Positions 10,715 to 22,719 are shown, numbered from the stretch's first letter. The stretch: DNA of 64,000 nt from Adenanthera pavonina (GCA_026686845.1 JAIVEN010000012.1:5458501-5522500), one strand, 5' to 3'. Program-made: numbers and translations. Notes: generated by a model from the letters alone, not told the origin.

Positions 10715-12150
10715 TGTTGAATCAAGAAGTTTTGATGATTCCAAATCAACTCTCAAGAGCTTAGAATAAAAGATATCAAAGGTGCACAAAGAGTCCAAGT
10801 GAAGAAATTTTGGAGAAATCTGTGCAAATATTGTTGTAGGATGAATAGTTATCTTTAAATATGGGTAAAAGACTTTGATTTGGTGAAAAGATGTTTTAAA
10901 ACCTTGATTTTATGTTAAATCATGAAATATTTGAAAAACAACCCACCAACAGACGAAGTTTGAAAAGTTTATATTGAACTGACATGTTGGAAATTTGAAC
11001 TTTGTCTTTGGAAATTCGAATTTCGAGTTAAAACTGAATAAGTCTGAAGAGATGCTTCTCTGACAGATGAATTTTGATTTTCCAAAATTTGAATTTTCAT
11101 AAGTGTCTGAAAGAAGCTGTTGAGCAACAGACAAACTTTGAGTTTTGAACATTCGAATTTCAGACAAAATGAAACTTATGAAAATTGAAGAAATTCGTCT
11201 GAAACAATGTTAAAATTTATCTAAAATCAAGATTATATTGAGTTTCAAAGATTGCTCACTGACAGACGAACTTTGAACATGAAAATTTGAATTTCAGAAG
11301 CTAAAGTTGAGTCTGTTGAAATGATATTATGACAGACAAAGGACAATGTTTACAAATTCAAATGTTGAAGTAAATTTGAAAAGAGGTCTTTCTGACAAAC
11401 GAACTTCACTCTTTTAAAATTCAAATTTCGAAAGAAAATGAACTACTGTGCTTCATCTGTTGACCAACCAAAATTCAAATTTCAGTATGTAAAAAGCATT
11501 AAATACGGTTGGTTAACAGATAGTTTTTCAGAGTAACCATTGGATAACTTCTCCAACGGATAGATTTTGTCTCTAATGGACATTTGAGACCTAAATCTGT
11601 AAATATAACATCATTTGAAGTTGTGGGTAACGAATCAAACTTTGTATATACTAAAATTCTGTCAAATCTCCTACTCAAAAACTTTTACCCTCTTACTTTA
11701 ATACTTGTACTTTAACTTTCATATTCTCTCTATTCAAGAGAGTTTCATCTTTGTAAACAATCTAATCATCATCTGGAAGATAGATTTTCTTTGTGAGGAG
11801 ATATCACAAGGGATTGTAAAGCACTTTGTGAAAGTACAGAAAGTGATTGAGTGAGCTCTAGAAAACAGAGCACTGACATTGTACTGTGGCAGTTGCAAGA
11901 AGCCCGTTGAATTCTTGCTGAATAGTGGAAAATCTCAAGTGGTGTCTTGGGGATTAGATGTAGGTTAAGAGGAGAGGTCGAACCAGGATAAATATCAGAT
12001 TTTTTCTTCTCTCTATCACTACTCTTTCATCTTACTGCTTTATACTCTGTTTTTCTATCATACCTTGCTTTCTTCATTGTTTTCACCTTGTGGAGAAAAT
12101 TTTTAATCTTTCCAATTCACCCCCCTCTTGGGAAGTCAGCCTAACTAACA
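10715..12150 (+). repeat. Copia 5' LTR (LTR1)
   Basis: It starts TGTTGAATCAAG and ends CTTGGGAAGTCAGCC then TAACTAACA, giving TGTTG...CAACA-like ends. The primer site follows after 2 bp. The first half (10945-11500) is an array of CAGACGAA / TTCGTCTG octamers alternating with AAATTCGAATTT-type palindromes. The second half holds a block around 11930-11990 (CTTGGGGATTAGATGTAGGT, then GAACCAGGATAAAT) shared with every other copia LTR in the window. Compared with LTR2 and LTR3 it lacks a segment after about 11443. Confidence 0.85.
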
Positions 12151-12152
12151 AG

Positions 12153-12166
12153 TGGTATCAGAGCCC
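12153..12166 (+). other. Primer-binding site (initiator tRNA-Met)
   Basis: TGGTATCAGAGCCC, 2 bp after LTR1. It is complementary to the 3' end of plant initiator methionine tRNA, the usual minus-strand primer of plant copia elements. Confidence 0.9.
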
Positions 12167-12169
12167 AGA

Positions 12170-13909
12170 TTCCCATTCAAAGGATCTCACAGTCCGGGAA
12201 TTAAAATAGCTGGCTTTGGAGAAAGCATATTACCAGAAGGAAACAATACAAATAGACCACCTGACTTCAGTGGAGAGCATTATGGTTACTGGAAGATAAG
12301 AATGCAAATCTATCTTCAGTCAATCGATCTAGACATCTGGTCAGTCATTTAGAAGGGAGACTTTGTCCTAATGGCTTTAGAAGATGATGGAAAGTATAGA
12401 GAAAAGCCAGAAGCTAAATGGAATGAGGAAGATAGAAGGAGAGTCTTGTTGAACTTCAAGGCAAAACACTGTTTAGCCAGTGCCTTGAATCAAGACGAAT
12501 TCTACAGAGTCTCATAATGCTCTACTGCTAAGGAAATGTAGGACACCCTGCAGATTGCTCATGAAGGAACAACTAGAGTCAGGGAAAAAAAACTGAATAC
12601 CTGCATTGGAGAATATGAAAGCTTCAGAATGGCTGAAGGAGAAACTCTAAAAGAGCTACAAAAGAGATTCATTCTCATTGTGAATCAACTAAAGAGCCTG
12701 GGAAATGAGTATACTTAAACAGAGAAAGTAAGGAAGATTCTCAGAGCTCTCCCTCTGGAATGGCAACCCAAAGTAACAGCAATAGTGGAAGCCAAAGGAG
12801 AATCAATGGCCTCTGTCACAGCTCTATTCGGCAGCCTTGAGGAATATGAAGGAAAAATAAAAGCTCTCAAGGAAGCTGGACAAGATAGAAAGAAGAAAGG
12901 TCTTGCTCTCAAAGCTGTTGAAGAAAAGGAAGAAGAATTTGACGATGGAGAAGAGCTGGATGAAGAAACTTTGGCTATGATGGTCAAAAAATTTGGAAGA
13001 TTCTACAGCAAGAAGAGAAACAAGAAATTCTTTAAGAAAGGAGTAGCTGGAGATAGCAAGAAAGAAGCAAAAGAGCCTGTGGTTTGCTATGAGTGCAAAA
13101 AGTAGGGACACATCAAATGGGATTGTCCACAATTCCTCAAGAAGCAAGAGAAAGAAAAGAAAGCTGCTGTCAAAGGTAAGAAGAAGAAAGCCTACATCTC
13201 ATCAATATGGGGCAACAGCTCAAATGAGGAAGAAGATGAAATTGCCAACATATGTCTGATGACACATGCCTCTGAAGAAGCTGAAATTCCATATAGCAGT
13301 GATCAAGAAGAAAAGGTATGTGAATCTGAACCTTCCTATTCTGAATTACTGGATGCATTTCATGAGTTGCATCATGAGTTTGTTAAGGTTGCTAAAGAAC
13401 TGAAACTAGCTAAGAAAAAGATTAACAAACTAGAATCTCAAAGCAACATCTCTGAAATTGCTCCTCCACCTATTGCTGAATCTGTCTGCTGTAAATCATG
13501 CATTGATCTAAAGCAAACCAATGAATATTTAGTGAAAAGTATGTCTAGGCTTACTAGAGGTAAAGATATATTGTTTGCTTTAATGGGAAGTCAAAGAATA
13601 TCACAAGGGAAAGCTGGACTTGACTATGATCCTTGTGCTGTAAAAGAAAAGATTAGGAAGAAAAATCAGAATATATACATGAGATATTTTGTGCATGCTG
13701 AGAGCGATAGAAAGAAAAACTATATGTCACCTCACATTGAATCACATAATCAACCAAGGCATGCAAAACAAAAGTATTATCTGCATTGTTTTCTTCCTGC
13801 CTCTCAATCTAGTAGTCTCTTTACCACTTATCACTTCTGTAACAAAAAGGGGCATATTTCTAGCTCTTGTGCTCTAAAGAAAAATGGATTTGACAGAACG
13901 GTTAAATAG
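12170..13909 (+). pseudogene. Copia gag (capsid/nucleocapsid) pseudogene
   Basis: One frame with internal stops encodes a Gag-like protein. RPPDFSGEHYGYWKIRMQIYL (12258-12320) is the conserved start of copia Gag. A capsid-like helical region follows (LASALNQDEFYRVS, ETLKELQKRFILIVNQLKSLG, and RALPLEWQPKVTAI near 12740-12785), then an acidic-basic tract. A zinc knuckle sits at 13087-13130: CYECKK, stop, GHIKWDC, a CCHC box split by a TAG. The 13259-13909 part has a heptad-rich segment (FHELHHEFVKVAKELKLAKKKI) and a second knuckle-like box, HFCNKKGHISSSC, whose first Cys is Tyr. Stops occur near 12350, 12517, 12538, 12717 and 13103. No single ATG can be chosen; the reading frame opens inside the primer site. 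Confidence 0.85.
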
Positions 13910-13986
13910 GTTCCCAAAGGTACATCTGTATCTAGGGAAAACACTATTGATAGAAAAGGGCCCAAGCAGATTTGGGTACCTAAGAA

Positions 13987-16900
13987 GTAAACTTGAACTT
14001 TGTTTTGAAGGTCTGTCTCAAAGCTAAAAGGAACAACAAATGGTACATGGATAGTTCTTGCTCAAGTCACATGACTTGTGACAAGGAGAAGTTCATCACC
14101 CTTAGAGACAAGAAAGGGGGAAAGGTGACCTTTGGAGGTGATCAATATGGCAAAATAGTCGGCATTGACATTATGGGCAAAAATCTTGAAACATCCATTG
14201 AAGAGGTTCTGTTTGTGATTGGCCTCAACCATAATCTGTTAAGTGTGAGTCAGACATGTGATAGAGGAAACTGGGTGCTGTTTGACTCAAAGTTTTGCCT
14301 GGTCATCAGAAAAAGTGATCACAAAGTAATCCTCAAAGCTCAAAGGGATGGTAATTGCTATACTATTGATCTTAATGAACTTCCTTCCTTAGATTTTGGT
14401 TGTTTGATTAGTCAGGATAATGACAGTTGGTTGTGGCATAGAAGATTAGCTCATGTTAACATGAATCAATTTTCTAAACTAGTTAAAAATGAGTTAGTCA
14501 CTGGCCTACCTAAAATCTCTTTTGAAAAAGACAAAGAATGTGATGCATGCTTAAAAGGAAAACAAACTGAATCTTCTTTTAAATCCAAAAACGTAGTCAC
14601 CACAACTAGACCACTTGAACTACTGCATATGGACTTAATCGGACCATCTAGGGTAAAAAGCACTGGTGGTAATCTGTATGTGCTTGTAATTGTGGATGAT
14701 TACTCTAGATTTACATGGACATTATTTTTTTCCTCTAAAAGTGATACCTTTGATATATTTGCAACCTTAGCTAAGAAAGTACAAAATGAGAAAGGTATTT
14801 CCATTGTGTCTATCAGGTCAGATCATGGAGGAGAATTTGAGAACTCATACTTTCTAGAGTATTCCAATAAGCATGGAATTGACCACAACTTCTCAGCCCC
14901 AAGAACTCCACAACAAAATGGAGTAGTAGAAAGAGCAGAACAGAACAATTGAAGAGATGGCTAGAGCTAGCTGAATGAAAAGGAACTTCCTCAAGTATTT
15001 TGGGCTGATGCAGTGAATACAGCTAGCTACATTATTAATAGAGCCTACATCAGACCAATCCTTGGGAAGACTTCTTATGAGCTGTAAAAGGGAAGAAAGC
15101 CAAATCTGTCACATCTCCATGTGTTCGGCTGCAAATGCTTCATTCACAACAATGGAAAGGAGAATCTGGGTAAGTTTGATGCCAAATCTGATGAAGGTAT
15201 ATTTTTGGGCTATTCTAGTAGAAGTAAGGCATATAGAGTTTTCAATAAAAAGTCTTAATTGGTAGAAGAATCTGTGCATGTAGTATTTATCGAAAATGAA
15301 ACTGCTTCTAAATATGTTTCTGATGAGGATGATCTTGTTTCAAACTTTAAAAAGTTAGATATCTCAAATGAAGGCATAATTGAACCTCCAAAATATCTGA
15401 ATCTATTAATATAGAGGAAGATATTCAGGAGAGAGATTTTGAAGAAGAAAATAATGAAGAAATATCTCAAGAACTTCCCAGAGCTTAGAGATATCCAAGG
15501 AATCATCCTGTTGATCAAGTGATAGGGAATGTTCAAGAGAGAGTTAGAACCAGAAAACAGTTAAGGGATCAAATGATTAATTATGCTTTCATCTCACAAA
15601 TTGAACCTAAATGTACTGAGGAAGCCTTAACTGATGAGTACTGGATTCTAGCTATGCAGGATGAATTAAATCAGTTTGAAAGAAATCAAGTCTGGGATTT
15701 AGTGCCTAGACCTAAAATCATCCTGTCATAGGTACCAAATGGGTTTTTAGAAATAAACTTGATGAATCAGGATCAATCATCAGAAACAAAGCAAGACTGG
15801 TTGCTAAAGGATATAATCAAGAAGAAGGCATTGATTTTGAGGAAACCGTTGCTCCTGTAGCTAGATTAGAAGCAATCAGAATTCCATTAGCATATGCATG
15901 CATGAAAAATATTTTGCTATATCAAATGGATGTAAAGAGTTCTTTTCTGAATGGATATATCATGGAAGAGGGTTATGTAGATCAACCTCCAGGTTTTGAG
16001 GATTCTACAAAACCAAACCATGTGTATAAACTGAAGAAAGCTCTTTACGGTCTGAAGCAAGCCCCTAGAGCATGGTATGAAAGATTGAGTAATTTTCTAA
16101 CTGAAAAGGGGTTTAACAGAGGAAAAATAGATACAACTTTGTTTACTAAGAAAGAAAATAAAGATTTACTTATTGTTCAAATCTATGTTGATGACATTAT
16201 ATTTGGTGCTACTAATAAATCTCTTTGCAAGAATTTTTCTAAGTTAATGCCGGGGGAATTCGAAATGTTTATGATGGGTGAACTCAACTTCTTCCTTGGA
16301 TTGCAAATCAAACAGTGCACTGATGGTATCTTCCTCAATCAATCCAAGTATCTGAAGGAATTGTTGAAGAAGTTTGGAATGGAAAATGCCAAGCCAATGA
16401 GGACAGCTATGGCTACTGCAACCAAACTGGATATGGATGAAAAGGGGAAACTGTTTGACATAACTCAGTACAGAAGAATGATTGGATCCCTACTGTACCT
16501 AACTGCTAGCAGACTTGACATTATGTTTAGTATCGGTATGTGTGCAAGATTTCAATCATGTCCCAAGGAGACCCATGCAACTGCTGAATTGGAACTTCAC
16601 AGATGGGACTTTGGTATCCGAAGGGCAATGGAGAAGATCTCAAAGGATACACTGATGCTGACTTTGCAGGATCCAAAATTGACAGAAAAAGCACAAGTGG
16701 AGCATGCTAGTTTCTTGGAGGATCCTTGGTTTCATGGTTCAGCAAGAAGCAAAACAGTGTGGCCTTATCAACATCAGAGGCTGAGTATGTTGCAGCTGGA
16801 AGCTATTATGCCCAAATCATCTGGAAGATACAGCAACTTGAAGATCTTCAAGTTAGAATGAAGGAAATACCAATCATGTGTGACAATCAAAGTGCCATTA

Positions 16901-17112
16901 ATATCACAAAGAATCCTGTCATGCATTCAAGGAAAAAACATATTGAAGTTATGCACCACTTCATAAGGGATCATGTGTTGAAAGGGGAAATCAGACTATA
17001 GTATATCCCAACTGAAGATTAAGTTGCAGATATCTTGACAAAGCCTCTATCAGAAGATAGACATTTCAAAATAAGAAGAAAATTGGGCATGATAAATCCC
17101 AATAAACTGTAA
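13987..17112 (+). pseudogene. Copia pol (PR-IN-RT-RH) pseudogene
   Basis: Protease: WYMDSSCSSHMT near 14041-14076; the catalytic D-S/T-G is changed to DSS. GAG pre-integrase: WLWHRRLAHVN with CDACLKGKQ (14427-14570). Integrase: LLHMDLIGP (14620), RSDHGGEF (14815) and TPQQNGVVER (14900) carry the D,D,E triad; the frame shifts at about 14935. Reverse transcriptase: KARLVAKGYNQEEGIDFEET (15787-15845), MDVKSSFLNG (15927), KLKKALYGLKQAPRAWYERL (16030-16088), and YVDDIIFG (16183-16206) with both catalytic Asp residues. RNase H: YTDADFAG (16650), SEAEYVAAGSYY (16775-16810), CDNQSAI (16879), HSRKKHIEV (16924). The frame ends NPNKL at 17112. At least three frameshifts and several stops make it inactive. 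PR-IN-RT-RH order identifies Ty1/copia. Confidence 0.9.
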
Positions 17113-18108
17113 GTATATCCATGTGTAATTCTATTTTTAGATTTTCTAACATTGAATTAGTTCTAACTTTAGCATCGGAGTGTGTTTAATTTAAGTTGCA
17201 GGTGCTCCTCATGAGATTCAATGCTGATAAATTTGGAAAATGGAGCTTACCAGGATGGAACAATCAAAAATGAAGAAAATGGCAGATATTCTGAGTTTCT
17301 GGATCCATTCTGTAAGTTTTTAAAGTTGAAATTTGTATATTAATTTTGTGTAAGATGAATTTCTGTGAAAAATTGAGTTTCTGAGGAAGTCAGCTTGGTC
17401 AACATTCAAATTTGGATACCCAATAGATGAACTTCAGTCTGTTATAAGTTGGAACCGTTCTCGGTAATGCCTCGAAATTCGTCTGTTGGACCTTCAAAAT
17501 TTGAATTTTCAAGAACAAAAATTTCAAAATTATGTTTGTCCAACATGATAATTATGCTAATGTTTATCTCTTAATATGAATGTTAGAAAACTTTCACAAA
17601 ATAGAGAAATTCAAATTTTTGACTTAAAATTCGTCTGTTGAAACATGCTCCTCAATATTGAATTTTTGAAAGATGAAGTTTTGTATGCTTAATTCATCTA
17701 TTGTTTGGTGGTTTGTTTGCTGCTTGATGATTGCTCTTGAAAATTAGAACTTTGTTGGAATAAAGTTCGTCTGTTCATCTTGTATTGTTTAAACCAAGCC
17801 TCTGTCAGACGAACTTTCAGAAGAAAATTTGTCTGTTAGTAAGCTTTGCTGAACGATTTAACTTATAACCACCTGAAGTTTGAATTTTGACCCCCCAAAA
17901 TTCGTCTGTCAGGCGGTTACATACGTTAAAACCGACGGTTTTCCAAAGAACAGACGTAACCCTATTCCTATTCTCTCTGAGTCTGTTATAATCCTCCATT
18001 CAATGCTCTTCAATTCTGATCAAAAACTGTCATTTCCCACCAATTAAACTTCTTTTTGCATCCTTTAAACCTATTCTTTGCTCCATTCTGCAACATTCAT
18101 CCGTGAAA
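17113..18108 (+). other. pol-ORF3 spacer with LTR-like repeats
   Basis: About 1 kb with no ORF. It is filled with the same TTCGTCTG / CAGACGAA and AAATTTGAATTTT-type units seen in the LTRs (for example near 17478, 17630, 17770, 17805 and 17900). Two GTAAGT sites lie at 17109 (across the pol stop) and 17310; both recur at the same places in the second copy (21728-22719). This may serve as a leader, promoter or splice region for ORF3, which is inference. Confidence 0.6.
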
Positions 18109-20303
18109 ATGACAAGAGTAAAGAATCCTGAAGCTGGTAAAGAAGAAACTTGTCCAAAACATTCGGTTAAATCACAATATACTTCCAAGGAAGGAGAAAA
18201 ACTGAAGAGAAAGGCCAAATCCAACAAGGGAACTCCTTCCAAATGCTAGAAAACCACACCCAAGGGAGAATCAAAGAAGGCTGGACCCTCTTCCTCGAAG
18301 ATAGTAGAACCTTCAGTCCCTGTTCCTGTTGCTGCTGAGAATGTTGCTTCCACTTCATCCTCAAGTACTAAATCTGGAGAATATGAGCTTACCACACTGC
18401 CATTATGGAGCACTCCACAGATTCAAGAAGAATACTCCTCAAAGTTTGCCAATAAAAAGGTAATCAAGCCTCATTATGTAAACTTGGAGGATTTATTGGT
18501 CTCTAATAGTTTTGATACTAGTATATGGATGTTGAGATACAAGAATTTGTTGGAAGTATAGGAGAGATATGATGATGAAGTAATAAAAACATGGTATGCC
18601 TCCTTGAAATACAACAACAAGAAAAAGAAGTAGGAGGTTAATCTAAGATCGAGGACCATCTGGCTCTCAGATGAAACTTTAAATGAAGTGATGGAAATCC
18701 CAGGGCAAGATGGCCTCAATATTGACATCACTGCCTCTGGATACATGGATGAGGCAGAAACTGCTGATGAAGAAGGTGGCCCCTTTCTGAACTACAAGGA
18801 GAGTACAATTCTGAGTACATTGTTTAGCAGAAGGGAAAACTGGCCATCGATAAATGTGTTGAAGCCCACAAACCTCAGTGCTCATGTGAGGATCCTACAC
18901 TACATAGTGTCTAGGATCATATTCAACAAAGGAGGCAGCTTCAATCTGATAACAAGGGCAGAGGCACATGTCATGGCAACAATCATGCGTGGAAAACTAA
19001 TCAACATGGGACATATCATACTTTAACGCATGATCAAGGCAAGGGATTAGAGGAAGGACTCCATACTCCCTTATGCAGCTATCATTTCTAGAATTCTGCA
19101 GTATGCTAGGATTCAGCATCTTGAAAAGGGGAAAGGGAAACCCACAGAAATCTTCAAGGAGGAAGAACTTCAGAGGATGGGGATTGAAAGAAGTGAAGGA
19201 AGATGGATTGGAAAGGGAGCAGGAAAAACTAAAGATCTTTTGTTTGTTGAAGGTGCCTCCCAACAGTAAGAGGGTACTTCTGAGGCTCCTGCCAAGCCTA
19301 CTCATCAGCCCTCTCTGCCTATCCCATCTCCATCCAAGCCTACTCATATTCCATCCACTCCCTCCTCTTGTGCCAAGCCAACCAAGATCACTGAGTTGTA
19401 TGACAGCCTGTCTATACTCATTCTTAGCATCAGGGATGAGCAAAATGCCAAGTTTACTCATCTGCAAGATCAAATTCATCAGTTGGCAAAGAACATGAAA
19501 GTAGTTGTTGATGCCTATGAAGAAATTCGAAGTGCAATTCCTGCCACATCAGCTCCACCTCAGCCAGGGTTCTCTGTGCCTGTTCAGTCTCTAACCCCTG
19601 AGCCTCCAAGCCCCTTTGAGATAGCCTCTTCTAAGCATGAAGATTTAGAGGGTGTTGAGCCTGCTGGTGCAATGAGAACACTAGTCCTGGTCCACCCTTG
19701 GACTATGGTTTGGAAGAAGAAGGACCTCAGGAAACAAGCTCTTATGAGCCCATTCAAGAAGATGCTCAGGATTCAATTCTTTCCATTCAAGAATCTGAGC
19801 AAGTTGAAAGATTGGTGGCAGCCATTTCTACTTCTTCAATACAGCAGGGTGCTAGCAATGATGAGAGAAGAATTGTGCCTGTTGTTGATTATGAAGCTAT
19901 TGCTCGCAATGCTCTCTTACAAGCTCAGAGAAGAAGGCTTGAGGAAATGTTTCATCCTGATGAACCAGCTCTTGCTTCTCTCGCTGCTTATAGACTCTCA
20001 GAAGAACAAAGAGCTCAATTGGCTCTTTCCAGGCAGGCAATGCAGGAGTTGCTAGAGGTCTCTGATGACGATGAAGAGCCAAGTCCTGAGCCTTCTAAGC
20101 CTCCTGCACCAGTTGAACCAGAAATCCCATTTGTTCCTGTGCCTCTCAGAGCTATTCCAGTATCTTAGATCCCTCCTCCGGTTGATTTTGTTAGGCTTCC
20201 TGATGATGCCAAAAAGGGGGAGAAGAATAAGCAAACTGGAAAGCTGGCTGTTGAGCCATCTGGGAAAACCAACAGTAAGAAGACCAAGCCAAAGAATAAG
20301 TGA
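18109..20303 (+). pseudogene. Copia ORF3, copy 1 (uncharacterised 'plant transposon protein'-like)
   Basis: ATG at 18109 opens MTRVKNPEAGKEE, a basic N-terminus with KLKRKAK-like clusters. After a Ser/Pro/Thr linker comes a conserved core of about 230 residues: YELTTLPLWSTPQIQEEY, IKPHYVNLEDLLVSN, RTIWLSDETLNEVMEIP, ILHYIVSRIIFNKGGSFN, MRGKLINMGHI and RILQYARIQHLEKGKGKPTE. It resembles the domain annotated as 'putative plant transposon protein' in plant retroelement ORFs (from memory, unverified). A Pro-rich tract, a coiled-coil-like segment (IRDEQNAKFTHLQDQIHQLA, 19430-19490), an acidic region and a Lys-rich tail follow. No signal peptide or membrane segment is visible, so it does not look like an envelope protein. 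Stops near 18248, 18560, 18633, 19024, 19048 and 19269, a frameshift near 19700 and a stop at 20166 inactivate it. Confidence 0.7.
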
Positions 20304-20612
20304 TTAAAGAATTGATTAGAGTTTAGGCTTAAGTCTTCATGTAGTGTTGTACTGTGTTTCTGTTGTCTGTTTTGATTGTTTGTATTTTGTATTTGATTTG
20401 TGTATTTGAATGAACTTTGCTTAAATCCTGTCTCTGTAAAGCAATATTTGTTTAAATGAAAGAATTTCTCAGTTGCAATGATTTTCTCTTTGAATCTTTT
20501 CACATGGTTTACTATATATGATATCTTTTGATATATAATGCATATGTTAAGGGGGAGCTTGTTAAAGCAAACCCAAGTACTAATCCAGTTTGTAAGTTAT
20601 TTTTTCATCATC
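20304..20612 (+). other. ORF3 3' untranslated region with first purine tract
   Basis: Non-coding. It holds AAGGGGGAGCTTG near 20549, a second purine tract about 65 bp ahead of the true PPT. The same pair occurs in copy 2 (24516 and 24578). Confidence 0.5.
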
Positions 20613-20626
20613 AAAAAGGGGGAGAA
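20613..20626 (+). other. Polypurine tract (copy 1)
   Basis: AAAAAGGGGGAGAA directly before LTR2. It is the plus-strand priming site of reverse transcription, identical to the tract at 24578-24591. Confidence 0.85.
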
Positions 20627-21727
20627 TATTGAATCAAGAAGTTTTGATGATTCCAAATCAACTCTCAAGAGCTTGGAATAAAAGATATCAAAGGTGCACA
20701 AAGAGTCCAAGTGAAGAAATTCTAAAGAAATCTGTGCAAGTATTGTTGTAGGATGAATAGTTATGTTAATATGGGTAAAAGATTTTGATTTGAGGAAAAG
20801 ATGTTTTTAAACCTTGATTTTATGTTAAATCTTAACTTATTTGAAAAATACCCACCAACAGACGAAGTTTGAAAGGTTTATATTGAACTGGCATGTTGGA
20901 AATTTGAACTTTGCCCTTGGAAATTCGAATTTCAAGCTAAAACTGAACAAGTCTGAAAGAAGCCTTTTAGTGACAGACGAACTTCAGATCTTCAAAATTC
21001 GAATTTCAGTTAAAATGCAGTTTGAGAAAACCAAAGAAATTCGTCTGAAATAATGTTAAAGTTCATCTGAAATCAAGATGAAATTGAGTTTCAAAAATAC
21101 TATCTGATAGATGAACTTTGGCTTTCCAACATTTGAATTTTCATATAAGTTTGAAAGAAGCTTCTTTGAAATAGGTGAACTTTGAGTCTTCAAAATTCGA
21201 ATTTCAGACAAAACACAACTTATGAAAATGGAAGAAATTCGTCTGAAACAATGTTAAAGTTCATCTGAGACCAAGAATAATTTAAGTTTCAAAACTGCTT
21301 TTTGTCAGACGAACTTTGAACATTAAAATTTGAATTTCAGAAGCTAAGGTTGTAAGTCTGTTGGAATGAAATGTTGACATACGAATGACAGAGTTTTGTA
21401 ACTTTGAATGTTGAAGTTATTCTGAAAAGAATCTCTCTGACAGACGAACTTCACTCTTAAAAAATTCAAATTTCGAAAGAAAATGAACTACTGTGCTTCT
21501 CGAGCATGCTATGGACAGACGAATTTTGGGGTTCCAAAATTGAAATTTCGAGGGCACTGTAGAAAATTGAAAATACTGTTCACACTTAACAGAAAAACTT
21601 TCTTCTTGAAAATTCGTATATCACAACATGGAAACACTTTCTAAGTTTCAAAATTCAAATTTCACTTCATGAGCAGATGAACTTTAGTATTTCAACGTTG
21701 GAAGCTTTAACCTTCGGTTCCTTCAGT
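20627..21727 (+). repeat. Partial copia LTR (LTR2)
   Basis: It starts TATTGAATCAAGAAG (TG changed to TA) right after a PPT and is closely similar to LTR1 over its first part. It carries the CAGACGAA / AAATTCGAATTT array. It stops abruptly near GGTTCCTTCA at about 21727, where pol-end sequence (the NPNEL codons) begins. Its second half, including the U5-like block, is missing. Confidence 0.8.
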
Positions 21728-22719
21728 AATCCTAATGAACTGTAAGTTATTCTCGTGCAATCTTGTTTTCAAAGGTTAATTCTAACTTTAGCATCGGAGT
21801 ATGTTTAATTTAAGTTGCAAGTGCTCCTCACAAGATTCAATGGCAATAAACTTGAAGATTGGAGCACACCAGAATGGAACAACCAGAAAGTGAAGTAAAT
21901 GACGAAAATCCTAAGTTCTGGATCTTTTCTGTAAGTTTTTAAAGATGATATTCATACTTTAAATGTGTGTTAGACGTATTTTGCTTCATAAACTGTGTTT
22001 TTGAACTGGTCAACATTCGAATTTTAGTTGACCAACAGACGAACTTCGACCTGTTATGCTTTTGAACAGTTCTCAGCGATGCCTCAAAATTCGTCTATTG
22101 AATCTTGGAAGTTTGAATTTTCAAAAACAAAAATTTCAAAGTTATGATTGTCTATCACTGTTATACGAATTATCACGTCTTAACATACGAATGTTGGACA
22201 ACCTTTACAAAAGTTGAAAAATTTTAATTTTTCTGTTCAAAATTTGTCTGTTGAATCATGTTCTTTATGTTAAATGCTTGAAAGATGAAGTTCTGCATGC
22301 TTAATTCGTCTATAGGTTGATGTTTTGGTTGTTGCCTACTGTTTTTTCTTCAACATTCGTACTTTGTTGGAACAAAATTCGTCTGTTGTGCTTGTATTGC
22401 TTGATCTAAGTCACTGTCAGATGAACTTTCATAAGAAAATTTGTCTGTCAGCAAGCTTTGCTGAACGGTTTAACTTATAACTACCGAAAGTTTGAATTTT
22501 GACCTCTCAAAATTCGTCTGTCAGATGGTTACTTACGTTAAACCCGATGGTTTTCCAAAGAATAGACGCAACCCTACTCTTAACTTCTCTGAGTCTGTTC
22601 TGATCTTCTCATCAATTCTCTTAAATCCTGCCCAAAAACCATCGTTTCCCACCTATTAAACTTCCTTTCACATCCTATAAACCAATTCTAAGCCACATTC
22701 AGTAATATTCATACGAGAA
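21728..22719 (+). other. Second pol end and pol-ORF3 spacer
   Basis: It begins with the last codons of a second copia pol (NPNEL, stop at about 21747) and continues with a 1-kb spacer that matches 17113-18108 in order, including GTAAGT sites at the pol stop and near 21930 and the TTCGTCTG repeats. This shows that a second element lies here with its 5' LTR, gag and nearly all of pol deleted. Confidence 0.75.

Noticed and set aside
10945..11500. AAATTCGAATTTC units as heat-shock elements (as in ONSEN-type copia)
   Set aside because: The GAA and TTC units are directly adjacent or 1 bp apart rather than separated by the 2 bp of the nGAAnnTTCn consensus.
18997..19479. 160-codon ORF on the minus strand
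   Set aside because: Antisense shadow of ORF3 copy 1; the plus-strand frame carries the conserved protein and is repeated in copy 2.
18109..20303. ORF3 as a retroviral-type envelope gene
   Set aside because: No signal peptide, membrane-spanning segment or fusion-like region is visible in either copy.
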